Positions 35,301 to 50,300 of a DNA stretch of 64,000 bases are shown here, one piece after another. The first letter of the stretch is position 1, and each line of letters starts with the position of its first letter. Made by a program: the position numbers and the translations under genes. The stretch spans positions 1,336,741 through 1,400,740 of the forward strand of contig CAADRB010000021.1 in NCBI GenBank assembly GCA_900708905.1, given 5' to 3'. The DNA comes from Hymenolepis diminuta. Lineage: Eukaryota > Platyhelminthes > Cestoda > Cyclophyllidea > Hymenolepididae. Below the pieces are notes generated by a model that saw only the letters and a program-made list of their open reading frames with translations, did no database searches and had not been told where the DNA came from.

Positions 35301-38300
35301 AAATCCTGTAACGTGATCACGAGCGGCTTAAGGAGGTGCATATGAAGGAAAGTGAATTGAACATATAACCTTATGGTAAATATTTTTTGCGTTCCGTTTT
35401 TTGGAGAAGTATTCCATAATAGCATTTCTTGATTTTAAAACTTGGGGAATGGTTCTTAACCACTCTGTCTACGACTTGTCTTTACTACCGAAAGGATTTC
35501 TCTTAAGGGAATAAGCCGTAATAGTTTAGTTCATAAATTTCTCTTCGAAATATTTAATTTTTAAATCTATATATACCAATCCCGGATTTTTATCTTCAAT
35601 TAATCTGCTTTAACCAACCAATTAAATTACTTAACACACATCACACAGTGACGTTTTAGACAGTCTATAACTACCCCTTAGCTGATTGATATTAATAATG
35701 AAAATTAATATGAGATTGCTTTCAAATCATCAAACAGACTATGGTCTGACGTTTATGTGCTTTTAGATTGAGATCATCAATTTCACAACCAGTTGGAGTG
35801 ACGGTTTGGCTATGTGCGCTCTGATCTATCGACACTGTCCCGATATACTGGATTTTGCAAAACTTGCCGCTCCAAACGTATCTCCTATTGACCGGCTATC
35901 AGAAGCCTTTAATGTGGCCGAGAGGACCTTTCGAATGCCCGTAATAGTCAGTGCGACCGATTTTATCGCTTGTAGCAATGATGAGAGGTGTGTCATCGCT
36001 GTAGTAGCTACTTGGTATCATCGGCTGAACGAAACTCGGGTCTTCAAAAAATCGGCAAATCGGTTAGCAGTTGTGCTCAACAGGGCTGTTACAGCAGGAA
36101 GACACATGATGGCTTACATTAGGGATGTTTATAATCTTCGCAAATGGATGAAAACTAATCTGCGTTTTCTTGAAGAGCTTAGCACCTTTAAAGATATTCA
36201 AATTATTTCCAAAAAGTTGAACCAATGGCGAGAGGAAGAAAAGAACAAGAGAAGGGAAGAAATTTGTCAAATTGAAGTGAGGAATCTATATATTTATGAT
36301 ATCTGTTTTCACCAAATTTTCTAAAAACCAATGAAAATTTGCATAATTTAGAAGATCATTTAAAAATTAGGGAAGCAATTTTTAATCCTCTATCGAATTA
36401 AAGAAAATAAACAATTTTCAAAATTTCCTGAGGTGTTTTTTTCATGTCGTGGAGAAAAAGATAAGATTAATTAAATTTTAAAGCGACATTTACTTAAAAA
36501 TGCCAAAAATTTATAAACAGAGAATAAATGGTTTCCATAAATCTTGAAGCACACCTTACTTTAGCCTCTTTAGTTTAAATTATGTTTAATTGTATTAATT
36601 ATTTTTTAATATTGCCTTAAGTAGTGAGTGAAGTCTTCAACTTTGACTGTTTTATTGAATAAAAATTTGCATTAATTTATTTACTTTTAGCTTGCGTGGT
36701 TAAATCTTAAAGCCGAGAATTTGGCCTGGGGTTATCGTTCACCCACACCACCCGCAGGTTTTGAGTTTTCAACAATTTACAAAATCTGGTTACAATTAGA
36801 AGAGATCGAAAAAGTCTGCGTAAAACGGATTCAATTGGGATTAGAGGCGCAGGTAAATGAAATGTGCATTTAATTTTTAAAATTATTTTACAATAACCTG
36901 TTAAATTTGACATTTTTATTTATTTAGAATAAGAACAAGAACTGTCTGGAGAAGTTTTACAAGAAAGCAGAGCTTCACAAAATGTGGCTTCTTGAATGTG
37001 ATCAACTCCTGGAAATGACAAGACAAAATGATGCTCGAAGTATGCGAACTAATTTGGAAACACTTCGGAGCACAAATCAGATTTCTAAGAAGCTTCTTGT
37101 TCAACAGCGTGCTCTTGTTAGGAGTATTTGTCAAAGAAATTCCGCAATGATTGCAGACGCTGAGGCGCATCATCATCTAAACTTGAAAGTTTTGACAAAA
37201 ATTAAACCCGGGGATGCCGTCTTTGAGCAGATTGACAAACGATGGTGTATCTTGAAGCAGAAATTTATGAATCGGGAGAACTTTCTCAAACAGCGTCTTG
37301 ACTACGTGGATATGCTTCTAGAAATTGTTAGCGTTACAGAAGAATTTGAGATTATTTGGGAAATTATGCAGGATCGAAGTTCTACAGAAAGTAGTCTCAT
37401 AATTTTGGAGAATCGGGTAAATTCTGCCACAAAAAAGGTGTCACAACTGTCACCCAATTGGAATTTCATTTCAAAAACTAATGCAGAATCCATTGTTGGT
37501 CGGCTCTATTCAAGATTTCTGGGTTTAAATTGGACCATCCTATCCGCTTTTCGTTCCTACAAAAGATATTTTACTGAAACTGAAAAATTTTTGTCCCTCT
37601 CTCGCAAAGTTTGTGAGAATTTGGCCACTATCAAAGTAAGATTTTTCTTCGCGTGATTTGCTGACCGCTACTAAAGTCCTTCTTTCTCATATTTGTCTTT
37701 TCGCTTTTCTCTCTAGGATCAGCTAGAATATGTTGACTTTCTTTCAAATGCAATTGAGAAAGCATCTTTTGATCCTTTCAGTAGTGAAAGAAAAGATACG
37801 ATTATTTCACTTTTAAGCAAAGTGAATCGGCTAATTCATGAAGTAAATCGACAAACTATTGAATATAGTATTTCAAGTGACCTTACTGAAAACGGTTCTC
37901 CAAACAGTGAAAATATATTTTTCACAGTAATAAATGCATTCACAAAGGATTCCCATTTGCCACAGTTAGTGCGATCTAAAAGTTTACAAATAATCTCCGA
38001 GGACAAGATTGATTACCGTCCCTCGAGAATTCGGCGTAACATCATTATCAGACGCATTCATGAGGAATTCGAATATCAAAATCTTCAAGGTCTGCATCTT
38101 GTACATGAACTGAAATCTAGCTTGAAGGAAAAACTTGCCTTACATAGGCAGGAGATAGCTGAAAAGCAAGCCTACCTATTCAAACAGTCAGAATATCTGC
38201 AGGAGAGGCTATCAGGCCTTCAATCTGTGGTTGACCTTCTCTCATCCACTTCAGCAGTTCAGGTGGATATTAATAAAATACAGGAGTGGATTGGTCATAC

Positions 38301-41300
38301 TTTAGCCTACTTTGCGGAAAACCCACTGCCTGACGCATTAACTGACATTTTGGAGGGTACTGATATAAGCAAAGAATTATGGTGGGAAGGACTTTTCCAT
38401 TCCAACATTATTTTCTTGACAAACTTGAAAATTCAGTCCAGGATCAATAAGAAGTTGCACGTAAGCATAATAATTCTGAATACCTTATTTGTTTATTCTT
38501 ATTACTCCCCACGTCAACGCAAAATTAGTGTCTGAATACATGAAATTCCAAAACAGCGCAGTAAAGCATGAAACTAGTGGGGAGGTGGGTTCAAACAGGT
38601 ATATAATGATATGCGGATCTGAAGGGTTTTAATGTGTTCGAATTACAGAAAATTTGAGCTCTCCAATTTCTCACAAGGGACCCAATTCATTTTGTTATAT
38701 TCAATTGATCCAAAGTTTGATTTTCGTGATTTGAACCTTGGCTAAGTTCATATCCGCAATATTTGGTCTTTGGTCAGTTGGTTTAATTTAGGGGTTTATC
38801 ATGCCAGTTTGATTCGTTTGTTCTTTTTCACAGTCATGAACGGTTAAGTGAGAGTAGCAAATAAATTCTAAGCCTAATAGAGGTGAATGGACTTATCATA
38901 CGAAGTCGTTTAGTGAATGGAAAATTAGTAGATTAAGTGTTTGTTAAATTCAAGTGACTTTGATCTGCGTTTAATCCCTAATCCTCTTAAAATGTGACGT
39001 AGACGAAACGGTTGAATTCCTTTTGAATGTAGTTGAAAGCAATTCAAGTATAAAGAGCATTGAGATTGAGTTATTTGAGGATTTTGAGTGACATTCGATA
39101 TTCATTTATCAATTTTTTAGTATAAAGCCGAATGAGACTTTGTACTATCTGAATGTAATATTGCTAGCGGCGTAACCGTAGCATGTATGTCAGACGTGGC
39201 GAGATTAAATTTTATCATCATACATCCTAAAAATTACAACAAATCTCACCATATTACCGAGTTAATATTAGAGTTTTTTCTGAGCTCTGTTATTACTACT
39301 AATTAATATCAATTAACCATTCTCGGATATTAGGAGAGACATCATTGAAACGATGTGACTGACTACTCACAATAACATTCCAATGTGACAAGGACTGAAA
39401 TTTCACTCAAGAACCTGGGGTTAAAATTCGAAAATTTGAAATTTTGAACATCAGCCATTGACTCAGTAAATAAAAGGAAAAATCTGACGAATTCAGTTCA
39501 AATGAAGCAGAACTGATTTCACACCTTAATTTCATTCTTAACGTCTACTAAAACCTGCCTTCCCTTCACCCGTTATTGGAATATTTTTACGTGCCCGATT
39601 TTGAAAGATTTCCGTTATCAAAATAATGAAATGTCTTTTTGATATGAAGTTAAGTGAAGCAATAGTATCATGAATTATCAACCCGATTTCTAACGTCATT
39701 TAATTTGCGTACCAATGAATATCATGTCCGCGATCTCTAACATGCGTACAAAGGCTCAAAATCAATCTTTGCAAATCCAAAACTAAGAGTAGGACTGCTT
39801 GGGTTCTCTTATTATCAGAGAAGCGATAAATTATTGACCGGCCAAAGCCACCAGCCACTAAGCGAATGGGTTAATAAGAGGGACAATACGAGTGTCTAAA
39901 TCCGGTAGGCTCTAAGAAGTTCTCATTCTACTCAAGATTACAAGTGGAAATTCATTCTGATAATGGGCTTGGGCCTAAATTTCTGAGAGTTTATTAAAAT
40001 CGAGGACCCACTAACATCTTCTAGTATTTGTCCTCATTTCCTATTACTATGCTATGACGAAAATTAATGTATTTTGTCGGTCTCTTATCTTTTTGTCAAA
40101 GTTTTACGTCAAAGAAATTTTTAATATATAAAAAATCGTTGTTTTATTTTAATTTTAGAAAAGTGATGATTTAATTTTTTAAAAAATATGTGGCATAATC
40201 TCCATTTTTCTTATCTAATTTTATAAACAGCATTATTTCATAAATTTTTATTTTTCTTTCAGTTAATCTTGAGAGTAGATGAATCACGGAGTATATTGGA
40301 TGAAATAAAGGGGAGATTTCTTCCGTCAAACGATACTGCCTGGCAGAAGCAGGAAGAAGATGAAGGAGATAAAAAGGAGGAGCAAGAGAAGGAGGAGGAG
40401 GGCTGTTGTTTTGAGCGAATATCAAATAAAATTCGTGTTACGAATTGCAAGGGTCTAGAGAAGCTTAAAGATGATTTGGATAAAATATACGAGGAGGCAA
40501 ATAGAAGGAAAGAAGAACTGCAGTGTGTGAAGCAGAATATTCATGCCATCCAGACTTGCTGTAGACTCCTGGACTGGATTCAAAGAAGGTAATGATTAAT
40601 AGAGATGGAATTTTTTTATTAATCACAGCTATTAATTGTGCCGGAGTAAAAGAACTTTATGAAAATCCTACATTCTTTCGCGCACTTAAAATATTTTGAA
40701 ATTTTGGTATTTTTGAAATAATATAAGTAAATTCCGATGTCATTCATGAAAATATTTTCCATTACTCATTCTTCGTGGGGTAGCATCATGGATCCCGTTG
40801 GATGAGGGACTCCATTTATACCACCATTTTAGATTGGCCAGACTTAAATAGAGCGGTTGGCCAGTGAGTGGAATTTGTGTGTAATAACTTCGAAGACGAG
40901 GACGTTATCAGATGCGCTACCAGCGCATGTAGCAATATGTAGATATGAATGCGGTAAAGTCGAAAGAAGCAAACAACCATAATAAAACTAGTGAGGACTA
41001 GGTATCTAGGTGAGTTCGATTGCATAGCCAAAACGTGCATGTATGGGAAGATTGACATTTATTAATGTACATCCAGTAGTGGGAGAGTAGGAAGAGAATG
41101 GCAGAGTGCAATTATCTCTATCTGAGACAAATTTTAGTATTGTATTTTAACTGAAGGGGGTTGATAATTACAAATCAAATGGCATCAAAGTCAAGCAGTC
41201 TTTGCTGAAAGTGATTCCTAGCTGTCACATTTTAGAATGGGCGATGATGCATAATTTCACTCACTGAAATCAGAAGTTATTATGGATAGATGCAATTGCC

Positions 41301-44300
41301 AAGGAATCTTCTCTGGAGGTATTCTTCAAATCTCAGGTCATTCCAGTGAATTACTATTAAGAAAGAAGTATCTAAAATCTAGTGCTATACATATTTCCTT
41401 AATTTTCAGCCTAAAAATATTTACTTAAATGACAGATTTTAACTATTTTAAGTAATTTGAAAATTAATTGTAGATTAAGGAAAAAATACCTTCACTCAGT
41501 CGTCAAGTGAACATTTCGAGTGATATATCTGATCTATTTATCGTCCTGTCGTCTATTTCCACTTATGATTAAAAAATTTAGACGGAGCTTAGTCAATCAA
41601 AGCCTTTTTTTCTATTATAATAATTAATATCGATATTTGGACAAAAATTTGTATAGAGAGGTTTTTAATCTACATATTGAGTAATCTCTCATATTGTAAC
41701 AAGACACTCTACGATCAAAAGGATAAAAACGTAACCCATTAGCCTTGCAGCAGAATTGAAAGTATTAACAGACTTTTTGATTTCTAAAAGTCTTTTCTCA
41801 GTTTCTAAAATTTTAGTGGTAAAAATTTAATTGCTGATACTCGACCAGCATAAAGAAAATTTATTTAATGTTGGACATTCCAGGGTTCAAGAACTTTCCT
41901 ACCTCAAGGCAAAAAAGAGTACAGAGAAAGCGGCAGAATATTTATATTAGGAGAGAACAGGGAGAAAGAGTCAGTAACAACTAAACGAAAATGGCTTTAT
42001 ATAAGTGCACAGTTTAATACGCAATGGCCGAATAGCAAGAAAAAGCTGAAACACACCTCATGGATGTGGGAATGCTTAATATTCAATGAGAAGAAAATGA
42101 CAGTATAAACAAGAAAACCTTGATTCAATATGATCGTTGGAGAATTCGCTACCAATGGGCATTTTTATACAAGACATATTGATTTATGAGGATTGCAGAT
42201 GAAGAATCGACTGAAATTGAATAGGAGAAGTGTTTTGTTCTTGGTTGAAAATTTTTGACTTTGATTAATTGCTAACCTTCTGTGCTTCAAATAAAACATC
42301 TAAGCTGAAACATGTAAGCTAAGCTATTTTACATTTCATCCAAAATTGGCAAATTTCCTCCCTGCATCTGATCAGACTTATTCGTGGACTAGAATTCATC
42401 TTAAAATTGTCTTAGGAATGATTCATGCAGTGTCCGAGAAAAGGTCAATACAGCAAAAGATCGTGGAATGATTAAATTACCGTAAAAAATAGAATGACTG
42501 TTTTTATTTATATTTAAATAAAGAGACGTCTTATTTCTAAGTTAACAAATCTGATAATATATTAATTATATTGCCTTGTAGTGAAGAAGGACTGTTGAAT
42601 ATCGAATCTCCATTTCATAGACTGTCTCTAAAAGCTTCAGCTGATTTCTATCCATTCTTATTAAATGAACCTTTCCTCGCAGCTCTGGAAAAGGAGGTAG
42701 ATTTTAACATATCGGTTTCCTTGCCAGTGCTTCAAGACCTGCAGTCCAAACTTCTGCCCGATTCTCCATGGAGTGGTGTCCTGGAACACACGTTTAACTC
42801 CTGGAATGAACTTATAAATGCTACCAAAATGAAGCGTTTATCAATTGACACAGTTCAACGTCTACTTGCTCTGAATAACGATCTATTGAGCACCCGTCTT
42901 TGGATTAAGGATAAGAAGGAGTTACTTCTAACAACTCGAGAAATAAAAGCCACTATGGGAGAGATGATTCGAATGGAATGTAGGATGGCTAATTGGGAAG
43001 GCGACTTGAAGGCTCTCAACGAACGCATAGATCAAGTGTTTGCGGAATCAGAGGCATTAAAGACGTCTCTTGAAGAACTAGAATCTCCACTAAGTGCTGA
43101 AGCTGATAGTGGGGCCAGTGTTAAGGAGGCAAAAGACACATTTGAAAACTGGATTGAGGAACTTAAAATTGAATGGCTTGAGTTCAATACTTTGCTGAAG
43201 GATTATCAAAAGGATTTAGAAAAATCTTTAGCCTTCCAGAGTATGCTACAGGTAAATCAACTTTTATTTTCCTTGAATAAGGAACTAGTTATTTGCTCAT
43301 TTTTAATAAGTGATTCTGTAAATCCACATGTTTGTGGTCATGAAAACCTGACTGTATTTCCGTTTTTCACAACTGACTAGGAATTGGAAATGATGAATAC
43401 TCTGCTCATGAGCAAGCAGAATACAATTACTTCTTTGGAGTTGCCAACTTCAATAGCTGAAATCGATGAACAGAAAGAGATCTTTCAGTCGATTGTTACA
43501 GATCTTAATGCTTCGGAAGATAAATTGCAGGAAGTAATGGAGTATGGGCTAGAACTTGCTGCAAATCAAGAAAAAGCTATAGCATCAGCGGTTATCGAAA
43601 AGCTGGAAAATCTCAACAGTGAGTGGTCAGAGATGCTTATACTCTGTAATCATCAAATTGGAAGTCTATCTAGACAGAGGAGTATTCAGGCAAGTGTTTT
43701 GAAAATTCTTAACTTTTACTTATTTTAAAGCAAAATTATTTTTTTTACAATTTTTCATAAAAGTTACTTACTTTGAACATATTCATGCAATTAAAAGCAA
43801 AAAGTAATATATAATTCACATTTTATAACAACTTAACATAAGAAGTCTACTAAAAATTAATTTATAATATTTTAATTAATATAAAAATATAAATATTTTT
43901 GTTTATAGGAATTCCTACGCGATATTGACTCTCTGAATGCTTTACTAAGTCGGCGAGAAAATCAAATAGTGGAAACAGATTATCTGGTATGATTCAGTTA
44001 TGAGGAAATAGCAATTTCTTAGATGCGTTCATTTAGCATTTTATTATTTTATTTAAGCCTACCATAGATTGCGTTCAAGGAAAGATAAACATACAGAGGC
44101 AGGTTCTATCGTTGATCCGAGGCCTTTCAAATCAGGTGAAGGAAACCGAGACAAAGGCGAGCGTTCATAAATTTAGTGAAAAGTACAAAGCAAAAGCGGT
44201 ATCCCTTGCAAAAAAGTGCGTTATTAATGCTCCTATATTGTTAAAAATATGTATCTATGACATTCCTATGCTTAAAGTGAAACACTTCGTATTTGGTGTT

Positions 44301-47300
44301 GAGTTGGTTAATAATGTAAGAGGTCTTCTACCTTCTTATAATTCTAGTAGGTTTAGTTTCTGGCGCTATGGTCTGTCTGTTTACTAGATATCGCTAGGCT
44401 ACAGCCGACTCTGATCCGAAGAAAGAAAAATAAGGCAGGAGCCAAGTATCTCCAAGATACTTTATCCGTTTAACAAAGATTATAAATGAAAATATGCATT
44501 AATATTTGAAGATGAAAATACTGTTGGACTGAAAATAGTTATTAACATGAATAATTCTCAAGCTATCAGAAGCAGTGTGCGCCCGACTATTGATAAGACA
44601 CCTTAGAGACAACTTGCGATGATAGCTCATTGCGAAAACTGTGACTTTGAGCTTTGTTTTGTTGAATAAATGGATTCATTAAAAATTTGAGGCGGTATTT
44701 TTATGAAAAACAATTTGTATTTAAATTTTAAATGGAAAGAGGAATTTTAAGTATAACATTAAATGTAGAACTACCTTAAAAGATTTAATTAAGGATGTTA
44801 GTACCAACTAATCATTTCATTATGTGGAGTAAATTTTGACTGGGCTCTGTAACAGGTGAAATGGCTAATCTTTCGAGAAAAAGAATAAATAAATGAGTTT
44901 GCTCAAAAATCCACTTAGTTTCATCAACCAGTCAATGCATTTCTAACAAATAAAACGTGGACTCCCTCAGGAATCTAGAGAGTCAAATCTGGAATTCTGA
45001 ATTCTGGATCAAGAGAGCACTAACATCAACTATGTCCATTAAGCCAAAATTCGAATGAAGCAAGACATTTCTTGTCCTGACTTTAATTGCAACTTATTCT
45101 AAGTCCCATTCAGTTACATCCTATTTGAATGTTTACTGTTCCTCCTTTTCAGATGCTTTCTTATGCGAAAAATTAGCAGACTGACTTATTTTACCATGAG
45201 TAGATTTCTTAAATACAGAAAAATATATACATAATACATTTAACATCCGACAAACTCAACTGGCGAAAAAATACTGACAAATTTAATGTGTTTTTTTATT
45301 TTATAATAATACTACTGAATTCCTATATTCGATTGCAGATATAAAGATGTCGAATCAAAGGCTGCAACGGTTTTGAACCTGCTAGAATTCAGACTGGCCG
45401 AAAAGGAAAAGATGAATCAACTTGAAAGTGTATGTCTTTGGTCATTTCGCAAAATATAATTTTATTTGCAAAGGCAACTTTAATTTTTAACTTCTTTAAA
45501 GCTTAATTTTAACTAAAATCACGTCACATGTTTATTTATTAAATTTTTCTTAGGTTATAACAGAATTTGAGGGGAATTTATAAAACTCTAAAGATTTGAA
45601 TATTTTAAACAGTTAAAGCTCATATCTAAAATAATAAACTAGCGTATTTCAGATTTATTTTAATTCTACTCATTAATTTGTACTATTAATATTTAATTAA
45701 TTGGCAAATTAAAATCTTTTACAAAAGGATTTCGATAAAATCACTTTATTAATTCCAACTTAGTAAAATATTGTAAAATCTAAGTAATATTTAGAAATAT
45801 TAATTTCAAATTTATTTTTATTTATTTTCCTTTTTTAAAAATCGTCTTAAGATTGAGGAGTGGATTTTGGAACGGCTGGCAGCGGTTAATGCGCAATTCG
45901 CTACGTCAGAAACGGCTCTCAGGGAGCAGAAGGCGATTCAAAAATATCACCTTTTTAGAAATTTCGAGGCGGAAGTCAACAGCTACGAAAATCTGGTGAA
46001 CGAGACTTTCCGGGTAAGACATTTGGTTTTTCCTAGGAATTATTAATTTTAATGAATACTTCTATTATTTTTTAAAATTTATTTACTTGTTTAAAAAAAG
46101 CATGAAGACCAGTAATTTCCCAACTGACTGCTTTATTGTATTGTTCAGCATTGAGGATTTATTAAATATCAAAGTAGTTCAACTGGTACAATTTAGGTAT
46201 TCTTTAGACATCAGGACGTCGACATAACATGAATGACTTCACTAAAATATTTAAAAACCTCTAATGTAGTCTCCTCTTAACCTGCATTGACCTGCGGTGG
46301 TGCTAACTCCAGATTCTGAGCATTTAAGTATAACTTTTCTCATGCGTTGACGTGAAAATGTGTTTCATGCGGCTTGATAGGGCTTAGAGATTGATATTCA
46401 AAGATCTTCTGTGGCGTGATTACTGTTTTAATTCGTTTCCCCTCACTTCATCAGAGGAAGTTGCTTCTCACGTTTCACTATCCTTGTTTTAACTTCTTAG
46501 TGATTATTCCATTTGTGTCGTGAAATCGAGATAACTTTCTTGAAGAAATCGCTCTCATTTTGTCTAAGCCACCGTTTTAATTGGTATTTTATCATAATTT
46601 CAATTAGATTATTTATCGGGACTTGCATACCTTTTAATACTAAACTAGAAAATGTTATAACTAAGGCCATTCTCGGGAAATCGCATTGAACCAGACATGT
46701 TTTGATTTGAAGAGCCACCAAAAGCTAATCTTACTGCAAAATCGTAATTTTATGCTTAGAAAAATATTATTACATAGCCCGGGAGTTTTATTACTCCTAA
46801 ATAATATCCCTTTAATGCACATTATCAATTTCGTATTGAATGGGAGCATTTTCTTATTTCAGAGCGTTAAGTTAATCAGTGGCAGGAATCCTAATTATGC
46901 GAGCTGTTTGAAAGAAACTTTAGAGAAAAATGAGGCACTCTGGAATGAATTGAAGACTACAGTGGCTGTTCAGGGAAGCAAACTCATCAAAGAATATCGT
47001 GGTATTGTTTCTTGAGAGTTCTGATTGTTTTATTAATTTTGGAATGAATTAAAAATGATGCCGATATTTTCCGTACATTTAAGCCGTAATTATAACGGAG
47101 GGATGCGAAGAGTTAATAGAATGGCTACAAAAAACTGCTGTAAAAGTATTTGGTCTCCAAAGCTGCAACTACTTGAAAGGAGACTTTTCACTGCACCACA
47201 AGCCTCCACTAACATCCCTGTCTGGGTCAATGATCCAGCTAACGTCCCCGCAGTTGAATAACGACCTGCATAAACGCCTGTCTCTCTCTCAAAATTGTGT

Positions 47301-50300
47301 CGCCTATCTAGAAGCCGGCTGTCTGGATTTCGCGGAGAACTTTGACCCCAGTGCTCTGAATTCGGCGATCAGCAAACTAAATGAAATCAAGGCAAAAATG
47401 AGGACAAAATGGGAGTTTTTACGGGAGTTAGAGGTTTGTGTGTCTATATATTGTACCATTTTCAGTGAATTTGTATAAATTATTTGCCATAAAGTTTAAA
47501 AATTTTAATAATATTAAATATTAACTTATATATTTTTAAGAATGTCATTATTCAATCAGAATAGTTTTTGATATTCGATATTTTTTAATAAAATTTGATT
47601 TGTAAAACGTTAAATAAAATTTTTTTATAAATGAAAGAATTGCCTTCCATTGAAATTCTTATTTGAATATGAGCGCTATGATGAATATGCTTTTCGTATT
47701 CTCGGGAATAGAGAGAAAAAATCTGTCGGATATAAAGTTATATAATTAAATTATGAACAGCTATTGCAGATATCCGTTCTTTTAAAATTATCTAACTCGA
47801 ATTAGTATTCATTAGTATACATTGATGTTAATTTTGCATCTTAAAATAGGAATTTACCTACGATTTATACATTGGGAGACGTCTATCAGAAGCCTATTCG
47901 GTGAATTCTGGAAAAAAACTCACATTCATTTTTCAGTTGCATATAAACCGGTACGCAAATTTATTCATATTGGGCAAAATTTAAGCGTTCATTTAAAAGT
48001 CCGCTCTGGTTATGTTTAAATTAAAGACTTCAAAGCTATACATTCAATTCTCTGACAAGAATAGCGTATAATTCACACTTAAATAAACTATTAATTACGT
48101 GCATTCAAGATCCCGATGTTTGAATATGTAAGTATGTAAGTAAGTATATATATATATACAATGCATTATTATTGACAAAAGTAGAGGAAAAAACGACCAC
48201 AAGTTCTAATCATTTGAAACCATCTGAATGAGGGGAACTACAAAATATATGAAATGGGGAGGAGGTCAGGAATAAGCGGGTAATGGAGTCAGAGCATCCC
48301 GAGTTCTATACTATATTTTCATAGGGGAAAAGTTCAGTTTGTTTTGACCTAATGTTTCATCATCATTACTTGATTCTAGCATTTATAGTTGAGATTATCC
48401 GGAGTATTCGGAGCTCGTAAACTGGTTGATTTTTATTCCGTGACCGGTCATTCCGGCTCGATTTTTTTATTCTTTTCCAGCCGAGAGATGACAGATTAGA
48501 CTGGTACATACATAACGTAATACTCACAGAGATATTCTTTATTACTTGTAATAAAACGAAAAAATACAATTTTTAATTCTGAGAAGAAACTGAAATCGAT
48601 CGATGAAAACTCTAATAAATGATAAAGTAGAGGGGACCAAGAATATTTTGGGAGTAAATTCAGAGTATTAAAGAGTCTTACTTCATTTGATTTCTGGATT
48701 AGGGTTGTACAATATTTACTAAATGGGCAATTCACGTTCAAAATTCAGATTACACGATTCATCTCCTGGATTGCAGCAAATACTTTTCTATGATGGTCAG
48801 TGTTTCTTGATCGTTTTTTTAACCGAGAGGGGCCGGTCCTATCACTTTTTTGATATTTGAGAAGCCAAAATGATCTTACATTGTATTTAGCAGCTTACCG
48901 TCTTCACTTAAGGAAGATCAGATAGCTACAAATTGTAAGCTGAAAATTATTATCATTTAAGTATTTATTTTAGGAACACTGCCAACATTTGCTGGAGAGC
49001 AGGGACAAGTTTGCAGAGCATGAGAAGATGCTGAAGCAAGTTAATTCACAATTTCAGAAGGTGGAATCATGGCTCTCAACTTGTTTCTTCAGTATCTCAG
49101 CTCAAAGAAATGTTATCAACGTTCTTAGGTAATTGATTTCCATTCATTATTTCCATTTTGTATGTGTTTATAAAGTAAGCAGGCTTGCAATAACAATCGG
49201 GAAAATTTTTTTAGAACGCTAGCTGATGAGATTCAATGGATGGAAGAAAAGCAAGCGCGGCTAGATACCGAAACTACGGCTCTTTCCTTACTCGATGTAC
49301 AGAAGCTCACCACAAGACATCAAAACCTCACGAATGAAGTGAAAAGTCGGCATTCCAGAAATCAACCATTGATAAATGTACGTTTTTAAATTGTAATAAG
49401 TCCATTTATTTAAAGATACAAATTTAACAATGAGACACCTAGCTTTCAAATTCGAGTACATTAATGAGAGAGCTGTGAGAGGCATTATCCTCTCTATATT
49501 TTAACCTTCATAGGACATCTTATTTATATCTAGCCTTATTAACTAGAGCTGCTCTCCCGGTGAACACCTTGTTTCTAGCGTCTATTCCAAGCCAGATTTT
49601 ATAAGAAAGAAAGCAAGATTTGGATAATTGAGGAAGGAAGGAGGTTCATTCAACTCGCCTTTTATTTACGAGGAACAGGATTATATAAGAAATGACAGTG
49701 GAAGCCTTTTAGTTATTATTGCACCCATATTCCAACCAGAAGAAGGAAAAACACAAATTTCCACTGCTATTACGAAAACTCATTCAGTTCAATCCGAACT
49801 GTAGACTATATATCGTACCTCTTATTAGTTCACAAGGATTAATCAATATTCTAATAATACTGGAAGGTAAACATTAAATTAATATCAAATCTGCCAGATG
49901 AAAACGTTTACTTCTTCGTAATAATATTTTCTCCTTGACAGAAGTGAATTTCTGGAGACGAGTCATAGAGATACCTTCAGTTCGAATTGTAATAGCAGGT
50001 GTCGTCTTGAGCACAGGTCATGACCAATAATCGCGTTTGCCAAGCTCTCTTCAACTTTGATTAGTCAGATTGCAGATTAAGAGAACTTTAAATCAGCAGA
50101 TTAAATATGCTATGACTTTTGTTTCGTCAGTATTTGACAAATGTATTTAATAAATAAGCCTTGATGTGTTCCTCAGTTAGGAGAATGTAATTAAAATGAT
50201 ATTTCATGTATAATGACCAATTCTGCCCTTAGCTAAATCTTTATTGTGTGAAATGAAACTAAATAAAAACCACTCTACTTAAAGGAGCAATTAAATTGTT

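Larger units (their letters stand above)
30347..35766. other. Spectrin intron 4 (largest)
   Basis: Contains the mariner remnant (31217-32060) and a SINE head (33255). Pyrimidine-rich stretches occur around 34180-34250. Nothing coding is supported. Confidence 0.75.
38461..40262. other. Spectrin intron 8
   Basis: Holds a family-2 copy and a weak SINE; the last 200 bases are T-rich before the acceptor. Confidence 0.75.
47434..48973. other. Spectrin intron 17
   Basis: Holds the compound microsatellite and the reversed family-2 repeat. Confidence 0.75.
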
